DNA of 64,000 nt, taken from NCBI GenBank assembly GCA_016713405.1, contig JADJPF010000004.1:62001-126000 (forward strand), given 5' to 3'. Position numbers and translations under genes: made by a program. The notes beneath the pieces are model-generated. The model had not been told where the DNA came from. It saw nothing but the letters and a program-made list of their open reading frames with translations, and did not search any database. Shown piece after piece: positions 31,196-40,298 of this stretch; position 1 is the stretch's first letter; every line of letters starts with the position of its first letter. The stretch comes from Blastocatellia bacterium (GTDB taxonomy: Bacteria > Acidobacteriota > Blastocatellia > Chloracidobacteriales > JADJPF01).

Positions 31196-32077
31196 TTAAC
31201 TATGTAAAAAGAAACCTATTTTATTGATTGCTTCTTGACCTTCACTAAGTTTATCTGCAAAAGCATGCCAAACATGCCACATTTCTTGCCAAACTTCTAA
31301 TGTTGCACTTACTCCCATTTCTTCAGCCTTTTTAGCTAAACGTGTTGAGTCATCAAGCAAAATTTCAGCAGCACCAACTTGTATTAACATTTCTGGTAAG
31401 CCAGTTAAATCAGCAAATAAAGGTGAGGCTAAAGGGTGTTTGCTATCAGTAGTAGCTAAATAAAGTTTAGCTAGTTCTGTTAGTTCAGGGGAGGTTAACC
31501 AGGGGTCAATTTCTGCTAAAGAGTTTAAAGAATTGCCAGTTGCGGCAAGATCTGTCCATGGAGAAATTAAAGCTAATCGTTTAGGTAGGTTTTCGTTAGC
31601 ATCACGCAAGGAAATAGCAGTTGCTAAAGTTAAACCTCCTCCAGCCGAATCTCCACAAATAAAAATATTTTCATTAGAAAAACCATTATTTAGTAACCAA
31701 CGATAAGCTGAAACAGCGTCTTCTACTGCTGCTGGAAAGGGATGCTCAGGCGCGAGACGATAATCTATAAGTAATACTAAAGATTTAGTTGCGTCTGCTA
31801 ATCTTGAAACTAGGGCGCGGTGTGTATTAGGAGAACCAAGGACATATCCACCACCATGTAAGTAAAGCATTACATAATTTTTGTCTGTATTTGGTGTAGA
31901 AATCCACTCTGCATTTATTCCATTAACCACTACTTTTTCTGTAGTTGTATTAGGAACAAGCGGAAACATTTTTGCCATTTCTTCATAACCCATACGGGCT
32001 TCTTGAAGTGTTGGTGGCATAGGCATATGTTTTCTACTTCTTAAAAAAGCTCGGATTTCCTCTGCTGCTTGGCTCAT
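31196..32077 (-). CDS. Alpha/beta hydrolase, hormone-sensitive-lipase type esterase
   Basis: The 293-residue protein has the HSL-family oxyanion motif YLHGGGY near residue 73. It also has the nucleophile elbow GDSAGGG near residue 145, the acidic DPWL and ILLDDS region, and a His in the C-terminal WHVWHAF segment. These are the full Ser-Asp-His set of acetyl-hydrolase-like carboxylesterases. It has no signal peptide, so it is cytosolic. The gene lies 61 bases after pdxT in the same direction but is functionally unrelated. The natural ester is unknown. Confidence 0.88.
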   Translation of the reverse strand: MSQAAEEIRAFLRSRKHMPMPPTLQEARMGYEEMAKMFPLVPNTTTEKVVVNGINAEWISTPNTDKNYVMLYLHGGGYVLGSPNTHRALVSRLADATKSLVLLIDYRLAPEHPFPAAVEDAVSAYRWLLNNGFSNENIFICGDSAGGGLTLATAISLRDANENLPKRLALISPWTDLAATGNSLNSLAEIDPWLTSPELTELAKLYLATTDSKHPLASPLFADLTGLPEMLIQVGAAEILLDDSTRLAKKAEEMGVSATLEVWQEMWHVWHAFADKLSEGQEAINKIGFFLHS

Positions 32078-32138
32078 GGATTTTCTCCCCTAAATAAGAT
32101 TTTGTAGAAGGAACAATATTAAAAGCTTTGTTTTCGCT

Positions 32139-32711
32139 TTAACAAGCTGACTTTACCATATCTAAAAATAATTTATGTATTCTTGTATCTTTAGTTAATT
32201 CTGGATGAAAGGTAGCAGCAAGACAATTACCATGTTTAACTAAAACAGGATGGTCTTGACATTTGGCTAGAATTTCTACTTTGTCGCTTGTTTTAGTGAT
32301 GCTTGGAGCGCGAATAAAAACTAAATCTAAGACTTCTCCGCCTAAAGAGGGGATAGAAACAGATTCTATAAAACTATCAGTTTGTCGGCCATAAAAATTT
32401 CTTGTTACTTCTATATTCATTGCTCCAAGAGAGGCTTGGCTAGGGTTTTGAACTTTGCAAGCTAGTAAAATTGCTCCTGCACAAGTGCCAAATGTGGGGT
32501 GTTTTTTTACAAACTCTTTTAATGGTTCAAATAGCTGTTCATCCTGCATTAAACGTAGCATTGTAGAACTTTCGCCACCTGGAATAATTAAACCATCTAA
32601 ATGATTTAAGTCTTTTGCTGTTCGTACTTCACAAGCATTTACACCAAGTTGTTTAAGCATTGCTAAATGTTTAGCATAAGCTCCTTGGAGAGCTAACACC
32701 CCTATTTGCAT
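32139..32711 (-). CDS. pdxT: Pyridoxal 5'-phosphate synthase glutaminase subunit PdxT
   Basis: The 190-residue class I glutamine amidotransferase starts MQIGVLALQGAYAKHL. It has the oxyanion and binding PGGESSTM, the nucleophile Cys in FGTCAGAIL and the catalytic His-Glu in FHPEL. PdxT releases ammonia from glutamine and channels it to PdxS, which condenses it with ribose 5-phosphate and glyceraldehyde 3-phosphate to make PLP. The length is normal. The gene follows pdxS after 41 bases, the usual operon order. Confidence 0.96.
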   Translation of the reverse strand: MQIGVLALQGAYAKHLAMLKQLGVNACEVRTAKDLNHLDGLIIPGGESSTMLRLMQDEQLFEPLKEFVKKHPTFGTCAGAILLACKVQNPSQASLGAMNIEVTRNFYGRQTDSFIESVSIPSLGGEVLDLVFIRAPSITKTSDKVEILAKCQDHPVLVKHGNCLAATFHPELTKDTRIHKLFLDMVKSAC

Positions 32712-32752
32712 ATTTCCTCATTCAAATTCTTAGTTAATTCAAATTTTTCAGC

Positions 32753-33631
32753 TTACCAGCCACGTGTTTGGAGTAATTCGCTTTCTGGTAATTTATCGGT
32801 TTCAATGCCTTTCATTGGCTCGTCTAAATCCATACTAACTTCTAGTAAAACTTTGGGATCTTGGTAGTGTGTAACAGCCTTTACAATAGCGCGAGCGCGG
32901 GCGGCTGGGTCGGAGGATTTGAAAATTCCTGAACCAACAAAAACAGATTCTGCACCTAGCTGCATACAAAGTGCTGCATCGGCTGGAGTTGCTACACCAC
33001 CTGCTGCAAAGTTTGGCACTGGCAATCGTCCATCACGAGCAACCATTAATACTAATTCAAAAGGTGCTTGAAGACGCTTACTTTCAGCCATTAATTCATC
33101 TTGTGATAGTAAAGTAAGCATTCGCATTTCTTTACGTATAGTTCTTAGGTGTCTAACAGCTTCAACAATATTTCCTGTTCCAGCTTCGCCCTTGGTACGA
33201 ATCATTGCTGCACCCTCTGCAATACGTCTTAGAGCTTCGCCTAAATTGCGACAACCACAAACAAAAGGCACCTTAAAGTTATGTTTATAAATATGATGTT
33301 CTTCGTCGGCTGGTGTTAAAACTTCGCTTTCATCAATAAAATCTACACCCATTTCTTCTAACATTTGGGCTTCAACAAAATGACCTATTCGGGCTTTAGC
33401 CATTACTGGTATAGAGACCACTTCCATAATTTCGCGGATCTTTTTAGGTGAAGCCATACGCGCTACACCGCCTTCTTTACGAATATCAGCCGGCACGCGC
33501 TCAAGTGCCATTACTGCTGCTGCACCTGCTTCTTCAGCAATTTTAGCTTGTTCAGCGTTGGTAACATCCATTATCACGCCACCCTTAAGCATTTCAGCTA
33601 GCCCGACTTTTAACTTTAATAAACTTTCCAT
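32753..33631 (-). CDS. pdxS: Pyridoxal 5'-phosphate synthase lyase subunit PdxS
   Basis: The 292-residue TIM-barrel enzyme is nearly invariant with the family. It shows GGVIMDVTN with the catalytic Asp, VPADIR, PVMAKARIGH with the ribose 5-phosphate Schiff-base Lys, MIRTKGEAGTGN with the second Lys, and FAAGGVATPADAA. It forms a 12-mer core that binds PdxT. Its presence shows the deoxyxylulose-independent PLP route. It is the first gene of a minus-strand pdxS-pdxT unit. Confidence 0.97.
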   Translation of the reverse strand: MESLLKLKVGLAEMLKGGVIMDVTNAEQAKIAEEAGAAAVMALERVPADIRKEGGVARMASPKKIREIMEVVSIPVMAKARIGHFVEAQMLEEMGVDFIDESEVLTPADEEHHIYKHNFKVPFVCGCRNLGEALRRIAEGAAMIRTKGEAGTGNIVEAVRHLRTIRKEMRMLTLLSQDELMAESKRLQAPFELVLMVARDGRLPVPNFAAGGVATPADAALCMQLGAESVFVGSGIFKSSDPAARARAIVKAVTHYQDPKVLLEVSMDLDEPMKGIETDKLPESELLQTRGW

Positions 33632-33894
33632 GTAAACTCTCCAAGCAATTAATTTTCTTAATTAGCAAAAACTTGCTACCATCCATTTAATAATTTTAAG
33701 AATAAATTATTAAAATTAGCCAAATTAGTTGGTCTATTAATTTTGCTAGTATAGTTTTGCTATTTATCTTTATTTTGTAGACATTAAAAGACCATAAATT
33801 TTTTAACAACAGCCAATTCGGAAAAAAATGTACTAGGCCAATTTAGCAATAATTTTTGCTTTTCAAAATTTCTGATGTAAAAGTAGGATTACAT

Positions 33895-34722
33895 TTACAA
33901 AGCTAAAAACTCATCTAGAGAATTAATATCAAAAATATTAATAGCCCAAGTTTCTAAAGTCGAAGCATCAGCCGACTTGATCTTATCAACAACTGATTGC
34001 GGAAGTGTTCCAAATTTGCGTTCTAGCAATTTTTGTAAAATTGTTGCTTCTCCTTGTTGAAGGCCAGTATTGATGCCTTCTTGATGGCCTTGCTCAAAAA
34101 TACCAGAAAGAAAAGAATTATCACGGATATCAAAAGAAGTAGACATAGAGTTAAGCTCCTGTAAAATAAGGGTTTCAAAGTTTCTAAGACCAGCCAAAAT
34201 AAAAAGTTTAGTTAAAGCATCTTCTCTATCATGACGAGGAAGAAGAGAGATTTTTTCAAGAACTTGAACAATAGTAGAACGAGTGTTATTTGAATAACAA
34301 AGAATAGCAAGTAGATTATCAGCCAAAGAATCACTGGCTAGTAAAAAATCAGCAGGAAAAGAACGAATATCAATAAGCTGATAACTAAATTGTAAATTAG
34401 GATGAGAAATACTGGTAGTACCATTAAATACTTTATTTCCAACATAGATAACTTGTTGCAAAGGGATTTGTCCATATTGCTTAAAGATTAGCCAGTAATA
34501 CTCTAGCATTCTTAAGACCATTTCTTCATCATCTATACTTTGAAGTTCCAAATGATAAATTCTTCCATTACTTAATCTCATTAAATATTTTTTACGTGTT
34601 GCTACTTCTGCAAACTCTATGTTTAATTGTTCCACTACTTGTAAATTTTCTCCTACTAATAATTGTACTAATCTACTTGATGTTGCTTGAAATAACTCTT
34701 TTAATACTGTGTCATATTTCAT
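33895..34722 (-). CDS. Rpn/YhgA-like PD-(D/E)XK nuclease-family protein with DUF4351
   Basis: This 275-residue protein starts MKYDTVLKELFQ. Its core, NGRIYHLELQSIDDEEMVLR, matches the E-x-Q half of the PD-(D/E)XK site of the Rpn (recombination-promoting nuclease / putative transposase) families. The preceding strand reads EVATRKKYLMRL, where the usual Asp is not obvious. The C-terminus (GQQGEATILQK-like, RKFGTLPQSV, LETWAINIFDINSLDEFL) matches DUF4351, which is common in multi-copy genes of cyanobacteria and other phyla. Catalysis is uncertain because the first acidic residue seems missing. It stands alone, divergent from a DNA methyltransferase. Confidence 0.8.
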   Translation of the reverse strand: MKYDTVLKELFQATSSRLVQLLVGENLQVVEQLNIEFAEVATRKKYLMRLSNGRIYHLELQSIDDEEMVLRMLEYYWLIFKQYGQIPLQQVIYVGNKVFNGTTSISHPNLQFSYQLIDIRSFPADFLLASDSLADNLLAILCYSNNTRSTIVQVLEKISLLPRHDREDALTKLFILAGLRNFETLILQELNSMSTSFDIRDNSFLSGIFEQGHQEGINTGLQQGEATILQKLLERKFGTLPQSVVDKIKSADASTLETWAINIFDINSLDEFLAL

Positions 34723-34905
34723 TTTTCACACCTTGCTTTTATTTTTTAGCATAGATGGATTTTTTGTAACTTTTTCGCTTATTTTTGCCAAATTTTTTAA
34801 CTATTTTTCCAAAACATGATTTATTCTTGTTTATCTAATAATAATTTTTACTATAAAACTAATTTTTTGTGTATATTTACTTATATTATTTAGAAGGTTT
34901 ATAAA

Positions 34906-36198
34906 ATGTTGGAAGTTAAACAGCTAGTTTCTGTAGAGATTGAGGATAACAAAATCATAGACGAGTGGACTTTTAAGAATGCCTTAACTCGTGAGCTTAC
35001 GCATTGTTATCATGATTATCCTGCTAGGATGATTCCTCAAATAGCAGCAAAAATACTTGATTTATTTGGACAAGACGCAAAGCTACTTTTTGACCCATAT
35101 TCAGGAACAGGAACTTCTCTTGTAGAAGGAACGCTTAGAGGGATAAATGTTGTAGGGACAGATCTTAACCCACTAGCTAGACTTATTGCTAAAGCAAAAG
35201 TTTCTTTGCCAGATTTAGAGTTAATTGATAGGGAAATTGCAAAACTTAGTAAACAGGTTGCTAGTTATAAAGATAAATCAATAGCCACACAATTAGTTAT
35301 TGATGGAATAAGTCGTTTAGATTTTTGGTTTAAGGAAAGTGTTATAGAAAAACTTTTCTTTTTAAGAGAATTTATTGATTGTATTGAAGATGAATATGTT
35401 CAACTATTTTTCCAAGTTGCATTTAGTGAAACAGTTAGAGAAAGCTCTAACACTAGAAATGAAGAATTTAAGCTTTATCGTTACAGCAAAGAAAAACTAG
35501 ATAAGTTTGACCCGCAAGTCTTTGTAATTATGATGCAAAAGCTTAAGCGTAATAGATCAGGGCTAGAAAAATACCTAGAAATTATTTATAAACTAGAAAA
35601 TCGTCCAACAGCATCAATTTATAGTTTTAATACAGTTGGAAATATTCCTAAAGATTATATTAGTCCAAATGAGGTAGATATAGTTATTACTTCGCCGCCT
35701 TATGGAGATTCTCACACTACAGTAGCTTATGGGCAATATTCGCGGCTTTCGGCTGCTTGGCTAGGTTTAGAGGATCCTGAAAAAGTAGATAAGAAGCTAA
35801 TGGGGGGATTTAGTAGTAAAAATTTTTCTAAGTTGACTAGTGAGGCATTAAATTTTGCTATTGAACAAATCAGCAAAAAAGATAGCAAACGGGCTTTAGA
35901 GGTTTTAGCATTTTACTTAGACTTGCAAGCTTCCATATCTAACATTGCAACAATAATAAAACCCAAAGGCTACGCTTGCTATGTTGTTGGAAATAGAAAA
36001 GTAAAGGGTGTTGTTTTGCCTACAGATATTGCTATAAAGGATTTTTTTGAAAACTGGGGATTTTCTTATATTAATACATTTATTCGTACTATTCCTAATA
36101 AACGTATGCCTTCAAAAAATAGTCCTACCAATGAAACAGGAGTTTCTGATAGCACAATGACTAAGGAATATATTGTAGTTATGCAACGAGTGTCATAA
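34906..36198 (+). CDS. Solitary N4/N6-type DNA methyltransferase
   Basis: The product has 430 residues. Motif I (FDPYSGTGTSLVEG, near residue 64) followed by VVGTDLNPLA binds SAM. The catalytic motif IV is TSPPYGDSH (near residue 263), of the S/T-P-P-Y class found in N4-cytosine and some N6-adenine methyltransferases. The order, motif I before IV, is gamma-like. No restriction endonuclease gene adjoins it in the classical arrangement; an HNH gene lies 645 bases downstream beyond cytidine deaminase. It may be an orphan epigenetic methyltransferase or part of a restriction system. An RNA guanine methyltransferase of related fold is a less likely alternative. Confidence 0.8.
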   Translation: MLEVKQLVSVEIEDNKIIDEWTFKNALTRELTHCYHDYPARMIPQIAAKILDLFGQDAKLLFDPYSGTGTSLVEGTLRGINVVGTDLNPLARLIAKAKVSLPDLELIDREIAKLSKQVASYKDKSIATQLVIDGISRLDFWFKESVIEKLFFLREFIDCIEDEYVQLFFQVAFSETVRESSNTRNEEFKLYRYSKEKLDKFDPQVFVIMMQKLKRNRSGLEKYLEIIYKLENRPTASIYSFNTVGNIPKDYISPNEVDIVITSPPYGDSHTTVAYGQYSRLSAAWLGLEDPEKVDKKLMGGFSSKNFSKLTSEALNFAIEQISKKDSKRALEVLAFYLDLQASISNIATIIKPKGYACYVVGNRKVKGVVLPTDIAIKDFFENWGFSYINTFIRTIPNKRMPSKNSPTNETGVSDSTMTKEYIVVMQRVS

Positions 36199-36372
36199 AA
36201 ATAACAGATAAGTTACTATTGTTTAAGATACTGAATTATTAGCACATAGCTAAATTTAATTATAGGTAGAATGTTTGCTATAAGTAGAAAGTAGTGTTTG
36301 GCTCTTTTCTACGAGTAAGTTACAATAATTTTACTGGCAAAAACACAACCAAGAAAGATAAATTTTATTGTG

Positions 36373-36780
36373 ATGGAAAAAGCACTATTAATAGATTTAG
36401 CGAAAATAGCAGGTGAAGCACGCAATTTTGCAATTGCTCCTTTTTCTAACTTCCAAGTGGGTGCAGCACTACTAACTACAGATGGCAGCGTATTTACTGG
36501 TTGTAATATCGAAAACGCAACATTTGGCTTAACCGTTTGTGCTGAAAGAGTTGCTCTTTTTAAGGCACTTTCTGAAGGCAAACGCGAGTTTAGCAAAATT
36601 ACCATTGTAACAGAGGCTAGTAAACTTTCCTTGCCTTGTGGAGCTTGCAGACAGCTATTGTGGGAATTTTGTGGAGATATTGAAGTAGAAATAATTAATC
36701 TACAGGGTGGGACGGTCTTAAAACGGGTAAAAGAGCTTTTACCTTTACCATTTGACAAAAGCAATTTCTCGCACCGGTAG
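36373..36780 (+). CDS. cdd: Cytidine deaminase
   Basis: The product has about 135 residues, the usual length of the tetrameric form. It shows FSNFQVGAALLT, GCNIENATFG, the zinc and catalytic motif TVCAERVALF (Cys and Glu) and PCGACRQ with the two other zinc cysteines. It converts cytidine and deoxycytidine to uridine and deoxyuridine for salvage. A GTG directly before the ATG (36370) is an alternative start. It follows the methyltransferase with a 174-base gap, so it need not be co-transcribed. Confidence 0.95.
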   Translation: MEKALLIDLAKIAGEARNFAIAPFSNFQVGAALLTTDGSVFTGCNIENATFGLTVCAERVALFKALSEGKREFSKITIVTEASKLSLPCGACRQLLWEFCGDIEVEIINLQGGTVLKRVKELLPLPFDKSNFSHR

Positions 36781-36843
36781 AAAAATAGCTTTCTTATTGT
36801 CTAATAGTGGTTATTATGCTACCGGATAATTAAATAGTAGCTT

Positions 36844-37356
36844 ATGGCGAATATTAGAGTACTAGTTCTAAATGCTTCATTTGAACCAATTAATGTTTGT
36901 AATGTAAGACGTGCTATAGTGTTGGTACTAAAAGGAGTAGCTAGGGCAGAAGAATATAGCCCAAAGTTTTTTCATTCTAGTAGTCAACGGTTTCCTGTTC
37001 CTTCTGTGATTCGATTAATTGAATATATTCATATTCCTTTTGAAACTAAAAGTTTATCTCGTAAAAATATTCTTTTAAGAGATCATAATGTGTGTCAGTA
37101 TTGTAATGTAAGCTATCCACCGCAAGAGTTAACCTTAGATCATGTGATACCAAAGGCACGAGGAGGGGATTCTAGCTGGGATAATTTAGTTGCATGCTGT
37201 CGTCGTTGCAATAATCGTAAAGGTAGCCATACACCAGAAGAAGCAGGAATGCGACTCTTAAAACGTCCTCAACCCTTTAGCCTTAGTGTAAGTCGTCAAA
37301 TTATGCGTTATATAGGGCGTACAGACGAAAGTTGGCGAAAATATTTATTTTACTAA
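36844..37356 (+). CDS. HNH endonuclease family protein (170 aa)
   Basis: It starts NIRVLVLNASFEPINVCNVRRA, a conserved N-terminal segment of a widespread 160-190-residue HNH family. The HNH module runs CQYCN, LDHVIPKARGG, WDNLVACCRRCNNRK, with the zinc knuckles CxxC and CxxC and the DH catalytic pair. Such genes are common single-copy chromosomal loci in cyanobacteria and acidobacteria, not usually restriction enzymes. Its biological role is unresolved; a DNA-processing nuclease is expected. It is convergent with the FHA gene. Confidence 0.85.
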   Translation: MANIRVLVLNASFEPINVCNVRRAIVLVLKGVARAEEYSPKFFHSSSQRFPVPSVIRLIEYIHIPFETKSLSRKNILLRDHNVCQYCNVSYPPQELTLDHVIPKARGGDSSWDNLVACCRRCNNRKGSHTPEEAGMRLLKRPQPFSLSVSRQIMRYIGRTDESWRKYLFY

Positions 37357-37411
37357 TTATAAAACTATAAAAACCTACTAATAATAGTTATTAGGTTTAA
37401 GTTTATGGGGG

Positions 37412-38425
37412 CTACTCTTCATTTAACTGTTTGATCTCTTCTGGTAAATAAAGTGCTGAAATCTTAAATGTTTGTTTTGGCAAGCCACGTTCTAGCTTTT
37501 TGGCTAGCAAGTCTTGGTTTTGTTGTAAAACAAATGTATTTTTATCAATACTTTCTACAAAATTAAATCTAACTTTTGCAGATCCTAAAATAATTGTATC
37601 ACCATCAGCTAAATTAATTCCTTTGGTGCCAGTAACTGTTATTACATTAGGTGCGCCTAGTATTTTTCTTTCTATAATAGTTGGGTTAGCCCCACCTTGA
37701 TCAATCAAAACAAAGGCATTATCACAAAATTCTATTTTTGCATGTTGGCGGGAAACGCTATTTCCTGTTGCTTCAGGATCTTCTAATTGAGCGAAAACAA
37801 AGTCATTACGACGCAGGAATTTTCCTGTTTCACTATCTCGAACTATGCGAAGGCGGCCAATATAGGTAATTTCTTTAGTGATAAAATAATTATTTTGATA
37901 AACATCAGCATTAAGTGCTGTTAAACGGCCAATTAATGATATTTGGGGTTTACGTTCCTGAACTTGTAGAACTTTCTTTTTAACATCATCAATTACAACA
38001 TCAACATTTTCTGCTTCTTCTGGCAAGGGCCAATCCAGCGTTAACAAACAACGACCAGCACTATACATTAAGCGGCTACTACCTTTGCTAACAAGTTCTA
38101 CTTCGGTACGAATAGGTAGAATTAAATGAAAATTATTGCTTTGTAGATAATCTGTAAGTGTTTTAGTAAAAGCAGGGGCATTAAAAAGCATTTCTAGTTC
38201 TTCTACTTTGTCAGCCTTGCTTTCTAGTAAGAGGATTCTAACAACATTAGGCACACAAACCGTATTGTCAGCCCAACGAAATTGCTTAAGACGAACTTCT
38301 TCACTAATTTGGAAGACTATTTCTTTTACATCCAAGTCATCAAAAGAGATCACAGAACTGTGTTTTATGGATTCTGTTAAAAAGTCTTCAATTGTGGTTA
38401 AGTATTTATTGGAAAAATCAACCAT
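37412..38425 (-). CDS. FHA-domain protein with FhaA-like DUF3662 N-terminus
   Basis: This is a 337-residue cytosolic protein. Residues 1-130 match the DUF3662 (FhaA N-terminal) pattern: a helix, then PNVVRILLL and LTDYLQSNNFHLIL. Residues 175-305 are an FHA domain: YIGR, NDFVFAQ, SVSRQHAKIE, the phosphothreonine-binding Ser/Arg/His, and NPTIIER, LADGDTIILGSAKVRF. FHA domains read phospho-Thr made by Ser/Thr kinases, and one such kinase begins at 63752 in this window. The target is unknown. It is divergent from the formate dehydrogenase genes. Confidence 0.85.
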   Translation of the reverse strand: MVDFSNKYLTTIEDFLTESIKHSSVISFDDLDVKEIVFQISEEVRLKQFRWADNTVCVPNVVRILLLESKADKVEELEMLFNAPAFTKTLTDYLQSNNFHLILPIRTEVELVSKGSSRLMYSAGRCLLTLDWPLPEEAENVDVVIDDVKKKVLQVQERKPQISLIGRLTALNADVYQNNYFITKEITYIGRLRIVRDSETGKFLRRNDFVFAQLEDPEATGNSVSRQHAKIEFCDNAFVLIDQGGANPTIIERKILGAPNVITVTGTKGINLADGDTIILGSAKVRFNFVESIDKNTFVLQQNQDLLAKKLERGLPKQTFKISALYLPEEIKQLNEE

Positions 38426-38599
38426 AGTTTTTCCCCTAACGGTAAAAAGTAGTTAACTTGTTGGTACAAGATATTTTAGTAGAAGATTTGTTTGTAAAGG
38501 ATTCTAACATTAGTCAAGAAATAATAGTAACTAGAATCTAATCAGGGTAAGATTTCTTTCCTAGCTGTTAGCAAAAATGTCTTTTATACTTTGGTTACT

Positions 38600-39613
38600 A
38601 TGGAATATGCAAAATTAATTGATGTCTCAAAATGTGTTGGTTGTCGTGCTTGTGAAGTAGCTTGTAAGGAATGGAATGAAACTGGAGTAGATGATCTAAG
38701 TGAGCATCCATTTGGCTATCAAAGCCATACTGACTTAACTTATCGCACTTGGAATGTTGTTAAATTTTATGAGCTACATCATGAGAAACCATCAAATACA
38801 TTAAATGATTCTACTATAGATATTCATGACGAAGAGACAGATAAAATTATTGAACAGTACGAAGCTTTACTGGGCCCAGAACCAGGTAATTTAATAGCTG
38901 TTGATCTGCAAACTAAAATAGATGAAGACGAAGCAATAAATTATAGCGTTTGGCAAGTAACAAAGTTTTTTGAGCAAGATAGCATTAAATCTGAAGCAGA
39001 ATTACCACGTTGGATGTTTCGTAAACATGGTTGTATGCACTGTCGGGATGCTGCTTGTGTTAAAGCTTGCCCAGTTGATGCACTAACTAGAAATGACCTA
39101 CTAGCATATGTCCGACTTGATGTTAAGACTTGTCCAAGCTGTGGTTATTGTGTAGATGCTTGTCCTTTTGATGTGCCTAAATTGGATGCTGGAGCAGTTT
39201 TTGGTTTTGGTAAAGTAAGTAAATGTCGCTTGTGTTCAGACCGTATTCAGCACAATAAACAACCTGCTTGTGTGCAATCTTGTCCACCAAATGCTTTAGA
39301 ATTTGGCCGACGTGAGGATATGCTCAAACTTGGACAAAGCCGAATTAAAGACCTTAAAACTCGTGGTTACAGTGAAGCTTATCTTTATGGTGAAAAAGAG
39401 CTAGACGGACTAAATGTTTTAACTGTATTGCCAAGTAACCCAAAAGATTTTGATTTGCCTACGGATCCAAAAGTCCCAGAATATCTAAACACTTGGAAAA
39501 AAGTAGTTCAACCACTAGGAATGCTAGCAATTGCTGGTACAGCCTTAATGCTAGGGTTTAGTTTTGTCAATAGTATGCTAAATGCTAAAAAAGGAAAAAA
39601 CAGTCATGAGTAA
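38600..39613 (+). CDS. fdhB: Formate dehydrogenase beta (iron-sulfur) subunit
   Basis: Four ferredoxin-type cysteine sets are visible: CVGCRACEVACKEW, CMHCRDAACVKACP, CPSCGYCVDACP, and CRLC with ACVQSCP. Together these make 16 Cys for four [4Fe-4S] clusters, as in FdnH/FdoH. A C-terminal membrane anchor (GMLAIAGTALMLGFSF) matches the E. coli type. ATG 38600 is chosen over the upstream TTG at 38591. The 337-residue protein passes electrons from the catalytic subunit to the cytochrome b gamma subunit, whose gene overlaps by 8 bases. The catalytic alpha subunit gene is not in the window, and the upstream gene is on the opposite strand. A related role with another molybdopterin oxidoreductase is possible. 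Confidence 0.88.
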   Translation: MEYAKLIDVSKCVGCRACEVACKEWNETGVDDLSEHPFGYQSHTDLTYRTWNVVKFYELHHEKPSNTLNDSTIDIHDEETDKIIEQYEALLGPEPGNLIAVDLQTKIDEDEAINYSVWQVTKFFEQDSIKSEAELPRWMFRKHGCMHCRDAACVKACPVDALTRNDLLAYVRLDVKTCPSCGYCVDACPFDVPKLDAGAVFGFGKVSKCRLCSDRIQHNKQPACVQSCPPNALEFGRREDMLKLGQSRIKDLKTRGYSEAYLYGEKELDGLNVLTVLPSNPKDFDLPTDPKVPEYLNTWKKVVQPLGMLAIAGTALMLGFSFVNSMLNAKKGKNSHE

Positions 39614-40292
39614 TAGCACTAGTTTAGCTAAAGTAGATCAAAATCGTGTAGAAAGAATTAAACCTCATGAAAGACTTTCTCATGCTATTAATGCTATAGG
39701 GTTTTTGCTAGCTGCTGGAACAGGACTAGTATTATTTTACAAAGGGTTAAAAAAGCTTAGTGGTGGTACACGTTCCAGACAAATTCACCGTGTTGGAGCA
39801 GCTTTAATGTTTGCAGCACCGTTTTTTGTTTGGTTTAAGGATTGGAAAGGTTGGAAACAAACTTGGCGGGAGATAGTTCGCTTTTCCAAAGAAGACATGG
39901 AATTTCTAAAACGTGCGCCTTTGTATATGTTAGGTTTTCAAGTAAAAATGCCAGCACAAGGAAAATTTAATGCAGGTCAGAAATTAAACTTTCTAATGGT
40001 GACATTTAATTCTGCTGGGTTTATGGTGACGGGTGGGTTATTAATGATGCGCCGACATTTACCAGAAAAAGCTTTTCCTTATTTAATAATTGCCCATGAT
40101 ATACAAGCTGTTATTGGTATTTGTGGTTTTATGGCTCATGCTTATTTAGCACTTCTACATCCTGATACACGGCCTTCTTTTCGTGCAATTATTGATGGTA
40201 CTGTACCGGTAGAATATGCTGTAGGTCATCACGCTCTTTGGTGTGAGGAAGAATTTCCAGAACTAATTAAACAATTACCAGAGAAAAATTAA
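39606..40292 (+). CDS. Formate dehydrogenase gamma subunit (cytochrome b)
   Basis: The 228-residue product has about four membrane helices with heme-ligand candidates in HERLSHAINAIGF, QIHRVGAAL, HDIQAV and GFMAHAYLALLHP. The pattern matches FdnI/FdoI, the diheme cytochrome b556 that transfers electrons to menaquinone or ubiquinone. ATG 39606 lies inside the end of the beta gene (8-base overlap, ATGAGTAA), so the two are coupled. An AAGGAAAA sequence upstream serves as ribosome-binding site. The C-terminus carries a conserved-looking HHALWCEEEFPE. Confidence 0.88.
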   Translation: MSNSTSLAKVDQNRVERIKPHERLSHAINAIGFLLAAGTGLVLFYKGLKKLSGGTRSRQIHRVGAALMFAAPFFVWFKDWKGWKQTWREIVRFSKEDMEFLKRAPLYMLGFQVKMPAQGKFNAGQKLNFLMVTFNSAGFMVTGGLLMMRRHLPEKAFPYLIIAHDIQAVIGICGFMAHAYLALLHPDTRPSFRAIIDGTVPVEYAVGHHALWCEEEFPELIKQLPEKN

Positions 40293-40298
40293 CTAATA

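Noticed and set aside
33895..34722. Transposase of a mobile element
   Set aside because: Rpn-type proteins are often named so, but there are no terminal inverted repeats or target duplications here.
37371..37397. Imperfect inverted repeat AAACCTA...TAGGTTT between convergent genes as a terminator
   Set aside because: The stem is interrupted by a bulge and no clear T tract follows on either strand.
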